A stretch of DNA of 64,000 nucleotides, taken from contig CM064417.1 in the NCBI GenBank assembly GCA_032690845.1, positions 15,220,501 to 15,284,500 of the forward strand. The letters are read 5' to 3'. The translations under genes were made by a program, and so were the position numbers. Source of the stretch: Eleusine coracana subsp. coracana. Lineage: Eukaryota; Streptophyta; Magnoliopsida; Poales; Poaceae. The notes below the pieces were generated by a model. It was given only the letters and a program-made list of their open reading frames with translations, searched no databases and was not told where the DNA came from. The stretch's first letter is position 1. The number at the start of each line of letters is the position of its first letter. Below, piece by piece: positions 1 to 11,800 of this stretch.

Positions 1-958
1 GGCCGCGGTCCTGGCGCTTCGAGGCTTTGCAGTCCCTAGCCCAGTGGCCCTCCTTGCCGCAGTTGTGGCACTTGTCGTCGGCACGCGGTCCGGGTTTGCC
101 CTTTTTCTTTGGCTTCCCCTTTCCACACCCGCCGCTCTTGCCAGAGCTTGACGTGCCACCCTTCTTCTCCTTCCAGCGGGCAGCCCACTCCTCTTCAGTG
201 AGGAGCAGCTTTCCGCCTTCCGCTGCCGGCGCCGTTGCCTTTCGGTCCTCAACCATCTTCAACCGCCCATTGACGTCTTCCAACGTGAGCTCGGAGAGGT
301 CGAGCAGAGTCTCGATTGACATAGCAATCTGCTCAAACTTGGGTGGCACCATGCGCAGCAGCTTCTTAATCACCTACTGCTCGTCAATGTCCACCCCAAG
401 CGTCGAGAGCTCTGTCACCAGCGAGCTCAACCGCAACGCGAAGTCCTCCACTAACTCGTCATCGCAGAATGAGATATTCTCATAGTCCCTCCTGAGCTGC
501 TGCGCCTTCCCCTTCCTTGCTCTGTCCGAGCCAACTCGCAAGGACTTGAGCTTGTCCCAAGCGAGCTTGGTTGTCTTCGTCGCGAGGGTGGAGATGAGCT
601 CCGGCGGCACTGCATGCAGGATGGCCTCCAACGCCAGCCTGTCCTCCAGCTCGTCGTCAATCCCGGGGTCGACAGCGACCTAGAGACCACGCACCTAGAG
701 CATTACCTTCATCATCAGCGCCCAGTCGATGTAGTTCGTGCGTGTGAGCGTCAGGTACGTGGTGCTGCCGCTGATCTTGCGCACCGTCTTGTGCACCACC
801 ACCGGTCGCGAGACAGAACGCCCCGGGCTCCTGCTCCCGCCTCCTCGGCGCGGCTGCCGTCCCCCGTTCTCACCTCCTCCGACCGCAGTTCCTAGTGTCT
901 GCTGTGGCCTCGAGCCATTGGCACCATCAGTGTGCGGCGTCTCCGGCGGCGTCACCAT
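1..958 (-). pseudogene. Copia retrotransposon gag, degenerate, runs off the left edge
   Basis: Read leftward from an ATG at 958, this encodes a Copia-type Gag, the capsid/nucleocapsid precursor. A low-complexity N-terminus is followed by a segment around NYIDWALMMKVML. The UBN2-like Gag core covers roughly 370-640 (WDKLKSLRVGSDRARKGKAQ, then LSSLVTELSTLGVDIDEQ). Near 45-100 is an intact CCHC zinc knuckle, C-x2-C-G-K-E-G-H-W-A-R-D-C. The reading frame is otherwise continuous but is broken by in-frame TAG codons near 383, 683 and 700, at positions where this family usually has Gln or Trp. It lies just inside a PBS and LTR (985-1400), so this is the 5' end of an element whose pol lies outside the window. 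Family assignment is sound; lineage within Copia is not determined. Confidence 0.85.
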
Positions 959-984
959 CACTACCGCTGCTGCTGATCAACCAC

Positions 985-997
985 GGCTTTCATACCA
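985..997 (-). other. Primer-binding site of the left Copia element
   Basis: On the minus strand this reads TGGTATGAAAGCC, two mismatches from TGGTATCAGAGCC, the usual site complementary to the 3' end of initiator tRNA-Met. It lies two bases inside the LTR end, as expected for minus-strand DNA priming. Confidence 0.75.
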
Positions 998-999
998 GA

Positions 1000-1400
1000 T
1001 GTTGCCCTGGAATCACAGCAGTCAGCAATCACACACTCACACAAACACTCACTCACTCAGCTCGGGCAGGGAGAGAGGAAGAAGGTAAGTGGCAACACTT
1101 GTACACAAGGTCTTTGGGTGCAGCCGAGCTGCTTGAGGAGGAACACCTCCTAGTTACTTTATACATAGCAAAAGAGTCAAACTCCTAGTACTATTACACT
1201 AGCAGCCATGCTGCCCACTCCCTAAGACCACCGGCCATGACATAGGCCATTTCCTACTTGGGTGCAATAACTAGCACCATCTACTACTATCTACCCGACT
1301 GAAATCAGTGGTGGCGCCAAAAGCAGGGCATCCAAAACTGAGCAGCAAAATTAGCCTTAATACTAATCAAAACACTAACCTGCAATGCAGTTTCCCAACA
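1000..1400 (-). mobile_element. 5' LTR of a Copia element inserted in a PP4R3 intron
   Basis: The 401-bp segment is bounded by the inverted termini TGTTG...CAACA. On the minus strand it opens TGTTGGGAAACTGCATTGC, a canonical Copia LTR start. A TATA-like TATGTATAAAG lies near 1158-1170 on the minus strand. The PBS follows directly on the inner side. The outer junction at 1400/1401 falls in intronic sequence after PP4R3 exon 8. The element is in the same orientation as the gene. The other LTR and the target duplication lie outside the window. Confidence 0.8.
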
Positions 1401-1760
1401 ATGCCTTCAGTTAAAAAGAATACATTGACCAAACTCAGAAAGCCAGAAGTTTTGACAGAGGGGTTAAAAGTTAAAACACAGCATACAGTACAATATGTGC
1501 ACCATGAGTGATGTTTCAACAAAGGAACAAGTGATTGAAGGAGGCGGAATTTGCTTTTCTCCATTAAATGGGAACAGCCGAACAGCAAGAGGATCCATCT
1601 AAGGGCTCTAATCAGATATAAAACATTGGTCCCAGGTTGTGTTTGATTTCGATGACCAAATGCAATTCCTATCTCACAACAATTAGCGCAGAGCGAACAG
1701 CATCAAAGAAGAAAAAGTATGTACACAAGACCATGTCACGGCATAGTTTCGATGACTTAC

Positions 1761-4700
1761 ATCTTGAGTTATCAACTCTGCCACACGGATCTGATCTGTA
1801 ATACCTCCCTCCAATATGGTCTGCAGATTTTGATCATCAGTATTTCAATATTAGATACAGTTCAAACTTCTATTGAGTGAAACATTCAAGCTACAAAGCA
1901 CATTTGCTCATTCCCAATTTATGTCAAGCACCAAATTACTATGGCACTTCTTGTGACTGCTGAGACTTCCCAAAGAAAAATGTAGAAAACTGTTTCATAT
2001 GATCTTCTCTATCCCATTATTCTCCAAATAATAAATCTATCTCTATGAATTAAAGATGTGGGTAGCAACATCAACAATGCCCATCAATGGACAGACTGAC
2101 TAGGATGCTGTAGAACTTGTTAATATGGTCTACTACTTAAATGTCAGGAACAAGGTTCAAGCTTCCACATATGCTCATCAACAAGATGGGGCTTTTGAAT
2201 CATGATTGGGCAAGGCACAAACCACAATCCTCAGACACGATAGAATGATATTACTATAGTCACGATGGTTTGATAACAGAGTACATCAAACTAAATGTAA
2301 AATAAATTAATGTTGCAACTGAGTGTAACATAACAATGTTTTCAAGATACAAACACAGAAAATCAAACCTTCAAAAGCAAAGGAAGATTAGATAATTCAA
2401 CTGGAGGAAGCTCCCTGAATTCACCGTTAACCGAGCGGAATGAATCATCTGCAGGGTAATGAATGATCAATAAAATGGAGATACTGAGACCAGCACTATA
2501 TGATGCAAACAATGCACAGATGTAACCTATGCAGCAAGCAGTGACACAACAATGGTATCTCCAGATATTTTAACAGCAAAGCTCAAGGCATTGTGCGCAC
2601 ATCTCAGCATAACAGTGTAAGAAATTATTCATATTTTCAAAAGTTTTAACGTTAGGGGCTAAGGGCATCATGAGTTCACGGCTTGAGAATATTTATTTTA
2701 CGGCATGGAAGCATTCTTTTAAACATCAAGCAACTGGCCATCAAACTCTGCTAACCTAGGATAGATTTGTATTAAAAGTATCAAAGTACATTTCAACTAC
2801 ATAACACCAAGCAATAATAGTTTGAGGATCAGTTTGTGATTATTGTCTCCGCTGGGGAAGCAACTTTATCACAAAAGCATTTTACTAGCACCGATAAAAT
2901 TTGGCTATTGTGGCTCCAAAACAGAGAAAAACTTTTAAAAGACAACCATGATCCCAAACAGAGCAAACTTGATTAAAAACTTAAAAAGGCATAGCACGTA
3001 AAAAACAATGTGGGATACCATTTGAATGCAATATTCTAGAGGCTTCTAGAGATTCCGAGGAGTGACGAGGAGCAACTTCAAGAGCTGCATGACATGAGAA
3101 AATGAAAGTATGAACTTTACGAATAAATAAATAGCAATAGATTTTAAACAACTTACCACCAAGGTTATTGAACTGCAGATTTCGCTGAATGTCACATATG
3201 TTCTCCCTGCATATCACCAAAAATAGAAAAATGGAAAAAAAAAAAACAAAGTGAGAAATTGAAGAAATAAAATGATAGTTACACCACAGCTCTTTTTTCT
3301 ACCTACCATATGTAGGAGCATCCTGTAGCTTCCTGGAAGCTGAGTGCTAATTCTGTTGCTGCTTCATGGTCTCGCCATGAAATGATTGTTTCTAACAAAC
3401 AAAAATGGGTTAGCAAGCTTCATAAGGCATACAAATTATACACTGAAGGATAGTAGGATAGTATATTTTAGCACCTTCTTGTTTTCTGTAGATATCCTCA
3501 GATGTGATGTTGTGGACGAGTAGTGTCTCGTTATCCTCCTCATCCAAAACAGTCAGGCCTAGTTCTTTTGAACCCTGGAATCAACACAAAAATGAATTGT
3601 GTAATAAGATCCTAAAGGTAAGCCTATACATCAGCAGAATGATAGTGTCATAAACTCTGAGTAATTTGTTTTGACTTTCATCTCAATTATACTTTAACCA
3701 CAAAAGGTTATTCCATGACAAACATACCCAAATTGTAATTGCCCCATGTGGCTCATCAGTTGCATTTGAGTTTCCCACAGTTGCTCCAGTAAGTTTAAGA
3801 TTGTTGATAGCATATATGCTTAAATGAAAGAAAAAATACAAGCTCGTGATTTCTAGTAAACCGTTTTTGGCAAGAGGAGCATTAAGCCCAAGGGGCCGGC
3901 TTCTGCAAAGTTTGGAATCCTCAGTCTGTCACAGTATTATTAGTTGCAGCTAACCATAATATTCTTGCACTTATCGTCCACAAAGAAACATATGTATTGA
4001 CCTAGAAATAATGGTTCTGGTGGTATTAGTTTCAACTTAAAAACTCTGACCTAATAAAACAGGATGAGCGGCAAAAGTAACACGTGTTGTAGAAAGAATG
4101 AAGACAAAAGATAAATTAGTTTCACAATGAAACAATTCTAGCTAACGCTGTGAAGGGAGTGAGTAGTTGAGTCAAACAATATTGGCACGGAAATATACCT
4201 CGATGTACTCAATAGAAACATGCCCTGTTCCTTGATCATCCCACTTTCCTCCATCAGTCAAACGGTATACTTTGACACGCTGGAACCAAAGAATGGAAAC
4301 AAGCGATAAAATAATATATCAAAAAAAGATAAGAACTCTTAAAAGATATACAAGCAAGAGTTAGCATCTTGGTTGAATACGACAAACTATAACAGAGTTG
4401 GGAGTGCCCAATTAGAAATAAAAAAGTTAAAAAAAAACTTGCAAACAAAAAGGACAGGATTCTCAAAGCGGTCTAGTAATAGTTTGCAGTTTGTTGCTGC
4501 AGCATAAACAAGGCAAAAAAAGGTATATCTTTTGTTAAATTTGTAATGATTCCTGCTTGTAATTACACTATCCTCGACCATTTTCATAAGCCACCAACAA
4601 GGATATTTTATTTTTCAACTACTCTCATTGAAGAATAGCAATCAAACATTCCAAACCCTCAATTCTTTTGAAGATAATGCATAAAAACAAAAACTCTGGA

Positions 4701-5798
4701 AGTGCATGAGTACCTAAGGCAATCTTTGTAAGATCAGCTTGACACTATATGATGCTTAAATATATGGCTTTATGGAAGCAAGATTGCACAAGTATATACA
4801 ATAGAGCGTCACAGTGAATTGAATGGAACCAGATTCTTCTCCTAGATGTTGGACTATGCTAGATTATATCCGCCTATGGTAGACAAAAACTCTTGGTGGA
4901 TTGGTTCAGATGTTCATAATTATTGCATGACTTTTAACTTCCACCTAAGGAAGACATGATCTCTAGGTGATTAGTTCAAACGTTTATACTATATAACTTC
5001 TTAATATGTAGTAAAGATTCAGGTGCACAAGCTCTACAGATATACCAAAAAGAAGGATAGTGTTATAGACAACAAAGTAGCCAAAAAGGCAGCAGAAAAC
5101 TTATATGGCATTTTGTGCCAACACGATTGAATCGCGCATTTCCGCATGTTGATCTAGTGATCTAATTAGTATGACTATGAAGTGACATTTCTCCTTTTGT
5201 TAAAAATATGCAAAACCATTGTGCACAAACTACTCGTAAAGCAGCTAGCACCGCTGAGTTCACCGAAAGAAACTAGGTGATCCAGACTAACTCTGTTATG
5301 ACACATGTCCAGTTAGCTCCAAACCTACTGGTGCTGGTGCGCAGCTCTCCTACAAAAAGACCAAAACCAACTTCCCACCTAGTCCTCACCCAAAAAGAGA
5401 ACAACTTTTACAACAATTCGCTCATTACTAGAGTTAAGCAAGGAATAAGGATACCAAATCCTCGTGGCCGAAGCACAACAAATTGCCAGCTCCAAGAACT
5501 GGCAAACTCGGATCTAAGGCACCGTCTTGGCCCCCAGAAGCTCCCTAACTCCACCATGCGCAATCCAAGCAGCTCCCTTCGAAGACCCTCCGTGCCCTAG
5601 CAATCGAGAATCGCGACACGCGCGCACAGCAGGCTGGCCTATCGAAGAGACCCGAGCGGATCTACCTATCCCGAAGCTTCAGGAACCCGAGAAAGCATCC
5701 AACAAGTAGGGAGTCCTCACCTGCATGTTGTGGGGGTGTGCCGCCGCTACGGAGGCCTCGCCCCCCGGCTCCGCCTCCCTCCGCTCCTGCTCCGCCAT
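1761..5798 (-). CDS. PP4R3: Protein phosphatase 4 regulatory subunit 3 (PP4R3/SMEK), exons 1-8, partial
   Basis: PP4R3/SMEK is the substrate-targeting subunit of nuclear protein phosphatase 4. Exons on the minus strand: 5721-5798, 4199-4279, 3475-3574, 3307-3391, 3157-3206, 3019-3084, 2369-2448, 1761-1820. All have GT-AG borders and consistent phases, giving 200 codons. The start ATG is at 5798; a second in-frame Met is at residue 25, just before the exon 1 donor. Residues 27 to about 130 (RVKVYRLTDGGKWDDQGTGH, then LDEEDNETLLVHNI, then ISWRDHEAATELALSFQEA) form the EVH1/PH-like N-terminal domain. Residues from about 170 (ELPPVELSNLPLLLK, GGITDQIRVAELI) begin the SMK-1 domain. The protein is normally over 800 residues. 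Later exons are absent from 1401-1760, so they should lie beyond the Copia element to the left, or are lost. Intron 1 is about 1.4 kb and shows no second gene. Confidence 0.93.
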
Positions 5799-5917
5799 CC
5801 ACGAGCGCCAAGGGCCCGCCGGCGTCTGCTCTCCCCCACCGGAGCCTTTGCGGGCAGCGCGGAGGCGCCTCTCCCACCACCGAGCGCTTCTTCAGCAAGT
5901 CGAGCGCGCGGGCGGCG

Positions 5918-5926
5918 AAACCCTAA
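5918..5926 (+). promoter_or_regulatory. Telo-box-like AAACCCTAA upstream of PP4R3
   Basis: AAACCCTAA occurs about 120 bp upstream of the PP4R3 start codon, within GC-rich presumed 5' UTR or core promoter. Telo boxes are common near transcription starts of plant housekeeping genes. The sequence match is exact; its role here is inference. Confidence 0.4.
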
Positions 5927-8673
5927 CCACCATCAACGAGCTCGCGCTCCGCTCCCCCTCTCCGGCCTCTCTTGCTCGCTCGCTCCTCGCGGCCGCAGGC
6001 TCGGCGTCGCCTTTTCCCTTTTACCCCTCTGGGTTTTCGTGAATATTTTTGTGTGCGCGTGTTTGTTATGTTTACGCCCTTCACATTAGAGAACGGAAAT
6101 AATGTGGCATGCTCAAAAAAGATTAGAGTGTCTGTGAAAGGAACCGGTAGGAGTCGGCAGAAGGGAGTGTGAGTATGATAAGGCAATCGAGTAGTCATCG
6201 CCTCATCGGGACCCTTAAAACAACATTATTTTGGGTCCACCATTTAGTTTAATCACTAACTATTTTTTGATTTGGATAAGGGGTCGTATAAGCAAGCCTA
6301 AAGAATACGTTAAGCCATATTGTATTAAGAATATACGCATTCCTTTATGCAAAAAAAAGTTACTATATTAGAAAGTATTCAAACAATGAGATGTGAAGTT
6401 TAATTTTCTAATAGAATGGAAAGACGACCCGTTTTACACTACCTTAGTTGTTTAGCTGTCCATTAACCTCTTAAATATAGTTTTTCAATATCATCATTTG
6501 CATTGTTTTGGTAGACCATGGTGATGTTGTCTTTTTTTTATTTCATATTACATAAGTTGTATGTTATAATTGGTACAATAAATTATGAAACCATATGACG
6601 CTGTTAATATGATTCATATTGTCGTGATATAAATTAAATCAATCAATTCCTAAAAGTAGAAGAACAATTTTGGTTATCTTAAAATTGGTATGCATGGTAG
6701 ATATATGTATTAGATTGCGTTCAACATTATACTTGATTGTTTTTCTAATATGTTGTGACAGAGTGCTATAAATTGTTGTTTATCTAACACCTCAAAATTG
6801 ACTATAGCGAAATCAACTATAATTGAAAATCAACAACTTGGTAGATGATTTTGCTTATTGTAATTGTGTGCTTGTTTGATTCATTGTCTCTCACGTATAT
6901 TAATTCCTTGTAAGCAGGAAGATAGCAAAGAATAAGAAAGGAGGCATGAACGACAAGAAAAAACCAAACACTATGGACCTTTCTTGCCCAATCTTGGTGG
7001 GCCAACGCAGCCAGGTGCTTGTAGTTCACTACAAAATCTGCCTTGATATTTACTTATGTAGCAACAAGAAAGCTAGAATATCAATGGGTAACTAGTATTT
7101 TCTTGATATAGAGAAATGACATAAATTCAAATACTTTCTAGAAAAACGAGAGTTCTTAATTCTTTTTTTTTACTTACATTTTCTCACTTTATTTTGCATT
7201 CCATGTTTCTATGATGTTTTAGCTTTAAATTTTGTAATGTTTTCTATTATATGTTTTAGTAGTTTAAAAGTGTTGAGAATGGGAAATGGATCAAATAGTT
7301 TTCTATATCAAGCAACTTTTTAATATTAGCATGACCTTGAACTTATTAGAGATGTAAGATATATTATGATGAACGATTTTAAAATAATAAAAATACTATA
7401 TACAAAAAGTATAGAATATCAAATAGCTAGGTATTCTTATCTTCAACAGGAGCATCCTATAGTATATAAAAAATATGATACCATATGTCAATGTAGCTTT
7501 ATTTTATTAAAAAAATCAATTCCACAACCTACCACTCTCATCCTCACCTTTACAAATTCAGTAGCAATGAAAACTCTAATTCTATACTCAACCAAGAAAA
7601 AGTAATAGGAGAAAAACAATGACCCTCTTACTCTCATACAAGTCACATGTTCCTGACTGCTAGCATTAGGTTGGAGAGCGTGTATGGCTCTACAACTATG
7701 TCCGCACCTATGATAATACACATATCTTCGATGGGCTGTACGACGTGTGACGAGAAGGCCTTTGAAGGCTAGCGAGCGGATCCTCACAACAGATAGAAGG
7801 CCCTGTCATGGATGATCTCTTCTTAGTGTCGCCCCTCACAAGGCCTACAATAGAATCGAAGATGAAATTGACCGAATCCACACAGACATGTCAAGTCCAA
7901 TTGCCCATATCTGATGGGGGATGTTATCGTTGAGGCGACGGATGAAGTGTTCACGACACGCGAGACAGCTAGCAAACAAAAAGAGGGACAAGAAACAGCC
8001 TGACGCTCCATCTCGAACGCGCAGTTACTTGGTGGACGTGGAATAGCGAGCTAGACGAGTACAACTGTCTCGCGCTCATCAACGTCATGGACCTCGTCTT
8101 CGTCAACTCCTTACTCAGCTTGTCATTGCTAATACACAGTCTATCTTTAACAAGCTATAGATAGAGGTTACATTTATTGAGGGTAACATTATAAATTGAA
8201 ACTGAAGGACGCATCGATAACCAAGAATATTCTTATATTTTGAAAAAAACATATTGCTGTCTAAATATAAATTGAAACTAATGAAGTAGTTAAGTTGTTT
8301 CTCTATTGCTTTTAATTCTTAGTTTTCATGATATTTCTCTTATCTTCAATCGAGGTTATTAATATTCTAACTCTATGATCATATAACCATCATCTATTTT
8401 CAGTAGAATCATAAGAAAATTAGAAACCTAACTCTAAGCTCCGTGACTTTTTCATATACTTCGTATTTTCTGACTATCCATTTCTAATAAAAAAACAAAA
8501 GAAAATGAGCATGACGATAAAAAATAGGACGGTGAAGTAACGTGGACTGGGATGCTAATTAATATTTTTTATCCTAATCATCACTATAACTTTACTGGAA
8601 GTAAATATAATTATATTTTTTTTACATTTTTTATTCGAGGGAATATTATTTAAAGAAATAAGTATAATAAAAA
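5927..8673. other. Intergenic region between divergent PP4R3 and LPD genes
   Basis: The region holds the remainder of the GC-rich PP4R3 leader (to about 6030) and then mostly AT-rich sequence. A less AT-rich stretch at about 7640-8110 contains short open segments, but none carries a domain I recognise. No RNA gene or complete transposon was identified. The 3 kb spacing argues against a shared bidirectional promoter. Confidence 0.5.
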
Positions 8674-8723
8674 TTATATATTTGCTATCTGGCATGTGCA
8701 GCATCATCCCTTCTCTCCCCTGC
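8674..8723 (+). promoter_or_regulatory. Putative core promoter of the LPD gene
   Basis: TTATATATTTGC (8674-8685) is followed about 30 bp later by a pyrimidine-rich patch (CCCTTCTCTCCCCTGC, about 8707-8722). This fits a TATA box plus Y-patch with a transcription start near 8705 and a 5' UTR of about 150 nt. It is inferred from spacing only. Confidence 0.45.
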
Positions 8724-8856
8724 TTCGAATCCTCCGCCCGTCTCCAAAACCCACACACCTCCAAGCCTCGCCGCCTCCGCCACCCACGCCGCCTCTTATA
8801 CGGCCTCTGCCACCGCCGTACTTCGCGCTTGCTCCCCACATCCGCGCACTGCCGTA

Positions 8857-11800
8857 ATGTACTCCACGGCCATGTCCCTCTCCGCGGCGGCGGCGGCGGT
8901 CGCCTCCTCCTCCAGGCCGGACGCGATCCGGCCGGCGGGGCTTCGCTTCTGCGGCCTCCGGCGCGAGGCCCTTGGTCTCCGCTCGCTGCAGACTTCGCCG
9001 CAGGCGGTGGCTGCCAGGAGGAGCGTCGTGGCTGCTGCTTCCGCGGCAGAGAATGGCACAGCCGGGAGTGGCGGGTTCGATTACGACCTCGTGATCATCG
9101 GCGCCGGCGTCGGCGGCCACGGTGCTGCTCTCCACGCCGTGGAGAAGGTTAGTTCGCTTCAGAAGCGTTTCTAACTCTCCTCCGCAGTTTGTATGCTTGG
9201 CGGGAGCGCTACTGCAGCTGCCATCGTGATCTGATCGAACGTAGATCAGGAGTTGTTGGTGCCACGAGCTCGTAGGTTGCTTCGATTAGCAAGTGTGGAT
9301 AGAGAACGGCAAATTTGCAGGCTTTGATTGCTCTTCTGTGGCTAAATCTTGGACTTTCTATTAAAGTAATATTTAGGATGGCAGCAGCTATAGGTCTGGT
9401 AAACCTTGGTAGCAATGTACTGAAATAGATATGTTGGTTCGGTGGGTTTTGGTGCCAGAGCTTAGTCGCTTGGAAGTTGGGAGCACGTTTTGAATTGCTT
9501 TCTAGACTGGATGAACCTTTGTTTGACATGAAGATTATGCTTCTGGTAAAACAAATCATAGGCGTTGCATCAGGAGCTGTGCTGACACTAATTTTGGAAA
9601 TCTGTTAAGCAGTTAAGAGTCTCAGCTTGGAATTAGTATCTTTAAATCTCTAATTTTGGGAAATCAAATTGTTTCAAGGTCTTCCAGTACTATAAACAAC
9701 AATGATGGTTGTGTATTTTAATGAAAATTGTAGCATGAGAGAATATTCAGAAGAAAACAATGCAGAATTATGTATTTGAAGGATGCCCTAAATCTTGGGC
9801 ATCTCTCGCTTGGTTGTTACTCGAGCTTGGAATTTTTCTCAATCAAGTAGTAGATTATGACGGTGAACTCTAAAACATGGTTTTCAAATTAAGGAACTGG
9901 GTGCCATTAAGAAGAAATAGGCACCCAAGTTTGCAACGAAGAGGATGAAATAGGCTCACTTTTATTTCACTAGAATACTTTGGTACTTATATGAGGTTGG
10001 TGGATTAGTGAATTCATTTGATATGTACCGCAGTATCACTTGAGTGTGGTAAAAATTTGCCTCTTCGTTTTCTTGAAATCAAGTAGGATATAGGCTATAT
10101 CTTTTTGTGTTGTTTATCTTTTTCTTTTTAGGGAAACTGTGTGCAAATTGTTACTTTGATTATATTGGGTTTGTATTACTCAGTCAACTAGTCAAAGTAA
10201 AAAGTAATGATAGTTTCTGTGTTTGGTTCTTGATTTGGTTTGTTTTAATTGTTCCCTGATGATCTTGCACAAGCTTTGGCAAAAGTTAATTATTTTCTAT
10301 GAAATTATATTGCCATCGGAGTGTCAAGTTTGGTTTGTATACATTAGAAACGGTACTATATTGTTTTCTTTGTAGAATTATTCGTTCTTTGCTCATTGCA
10401 ATGACCGTGACAAGAATCTGACCTTATATATTTTCTCAGCTAAATGTTTCAGTTGTCTAGACGGCACTGGACAAATATGGACTTCAATTGTGTCTAGAAT
10501 TTTAGGAGTATCCTTTGCATGTGTTGATGATCGATCCATGATTGGTATAAAATTCCAACTTTCATAGAGCTTTATCTGCTTGCTACTGTTATTTGAACTG
10601 TGCATATCCTAAGTAGTGTTGCTTATGATATTATGCAATTGACTTGTGCAGGGTTTGAAAACTGCCATAATTGAGGGAGATGTTGTGGGTGGGACTTGTG
10701 TGAACAGAGGTTGCGTTCCATCTAAAGCTCTTCTTGCTGTAAGTGGTAAGATGCGGGAACTTCGAGATGAACATCACATGAAGTCATTGGGCCTACAGGT
10801 GATATTTTCGCACTGGACATCTGATTGTTGCACATGATTTAACGTAGTAAACAAATTAAAAGACATAAAGTCATGTTGAATTTCTTCTGCTTCAGTTGTT
10901 TTACTGTTGGAACATCTATATGACCTAATAGTTAACAAAGAGAATACTGGACATCTGATTGTGAAACATGGTTTCAATAGAGTATAGACTCTGTTCTAGT
11001 CTTGTATTTTTGATAGACTCCATTCTAGACTAAGTTTATAAAGAGAATAAATCGTAAAGCTTTCTAGTATATGGGTGACTATCGTCTCTAAATTGCCTGT
11101 GTTGAACTCTGCTAACACTTCTGGATTTATTTTGGTTAGCTCTGTTATTTTCCCCCAAAAAAAGACATGATACCTTATTGCCCTAATATTTTGGCTTCCT
11201 CTGAATAATATTTCAAAAAGAAGTCAACCAGATATATACCTTTTCTTATGGATTATTGGCATGTGTTAGTGTATTTGGTGTTGAGTCATTTCCCTGACTG
11301 TGCTACTCTTTTGCGATGTTTGCAACAGGTTCCGTCTGCTGGATATGACAGACAGGCTGTTGCTGATCATGCAAATAATCTTGCCTCTAAAATACGCAGC
11401 AACTTGACCAATTCAATGAAAGCTCTTGGTGTGGATATACTAAATGGTATTGGCACAATTGTGGTAGGTCATCTATGTCTTTTCCTTTATTCATCTTAAA
11501 AAGTAGTGTTCAGACCTCCAGACTTCACTTTTAACTTTCCACTCTTAGCATTCAACCAAAAAACACCTGTGTTTCAAAATTGTTTTACTTGTCTATGCTA
11601 CAGTACTATCAAGGATACTTAAGGACCTGCTCTTGAGATAAGCAGTGTCAAAAAAGAAAAAAAAAACAAGAATAGAGGGAGTATGCAGTAGTTGACAAGT
11701 TGGTAGCTAATTGTTATATATATTATTTATTAATAAAAAGTGTGGTGCAGGAGTTCTGTTACATTTCTCTGAATTCGGATTTGGGACTTGATTCAAATAA

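Noticed and set aside
7488..8110. Open stretches in the PP4R3-LPD intergenic region, possibly a captured gene fragment
   Set aside because: The frames are short and interrupted. No convincing similarity to a known family was recognised from the translations.
5796..8857. Bidirectional promoter for PP4R3 and LPD
   Set aside because: The genes diverge but are about 3 kb apart, and each has its own promoter-like sequence.
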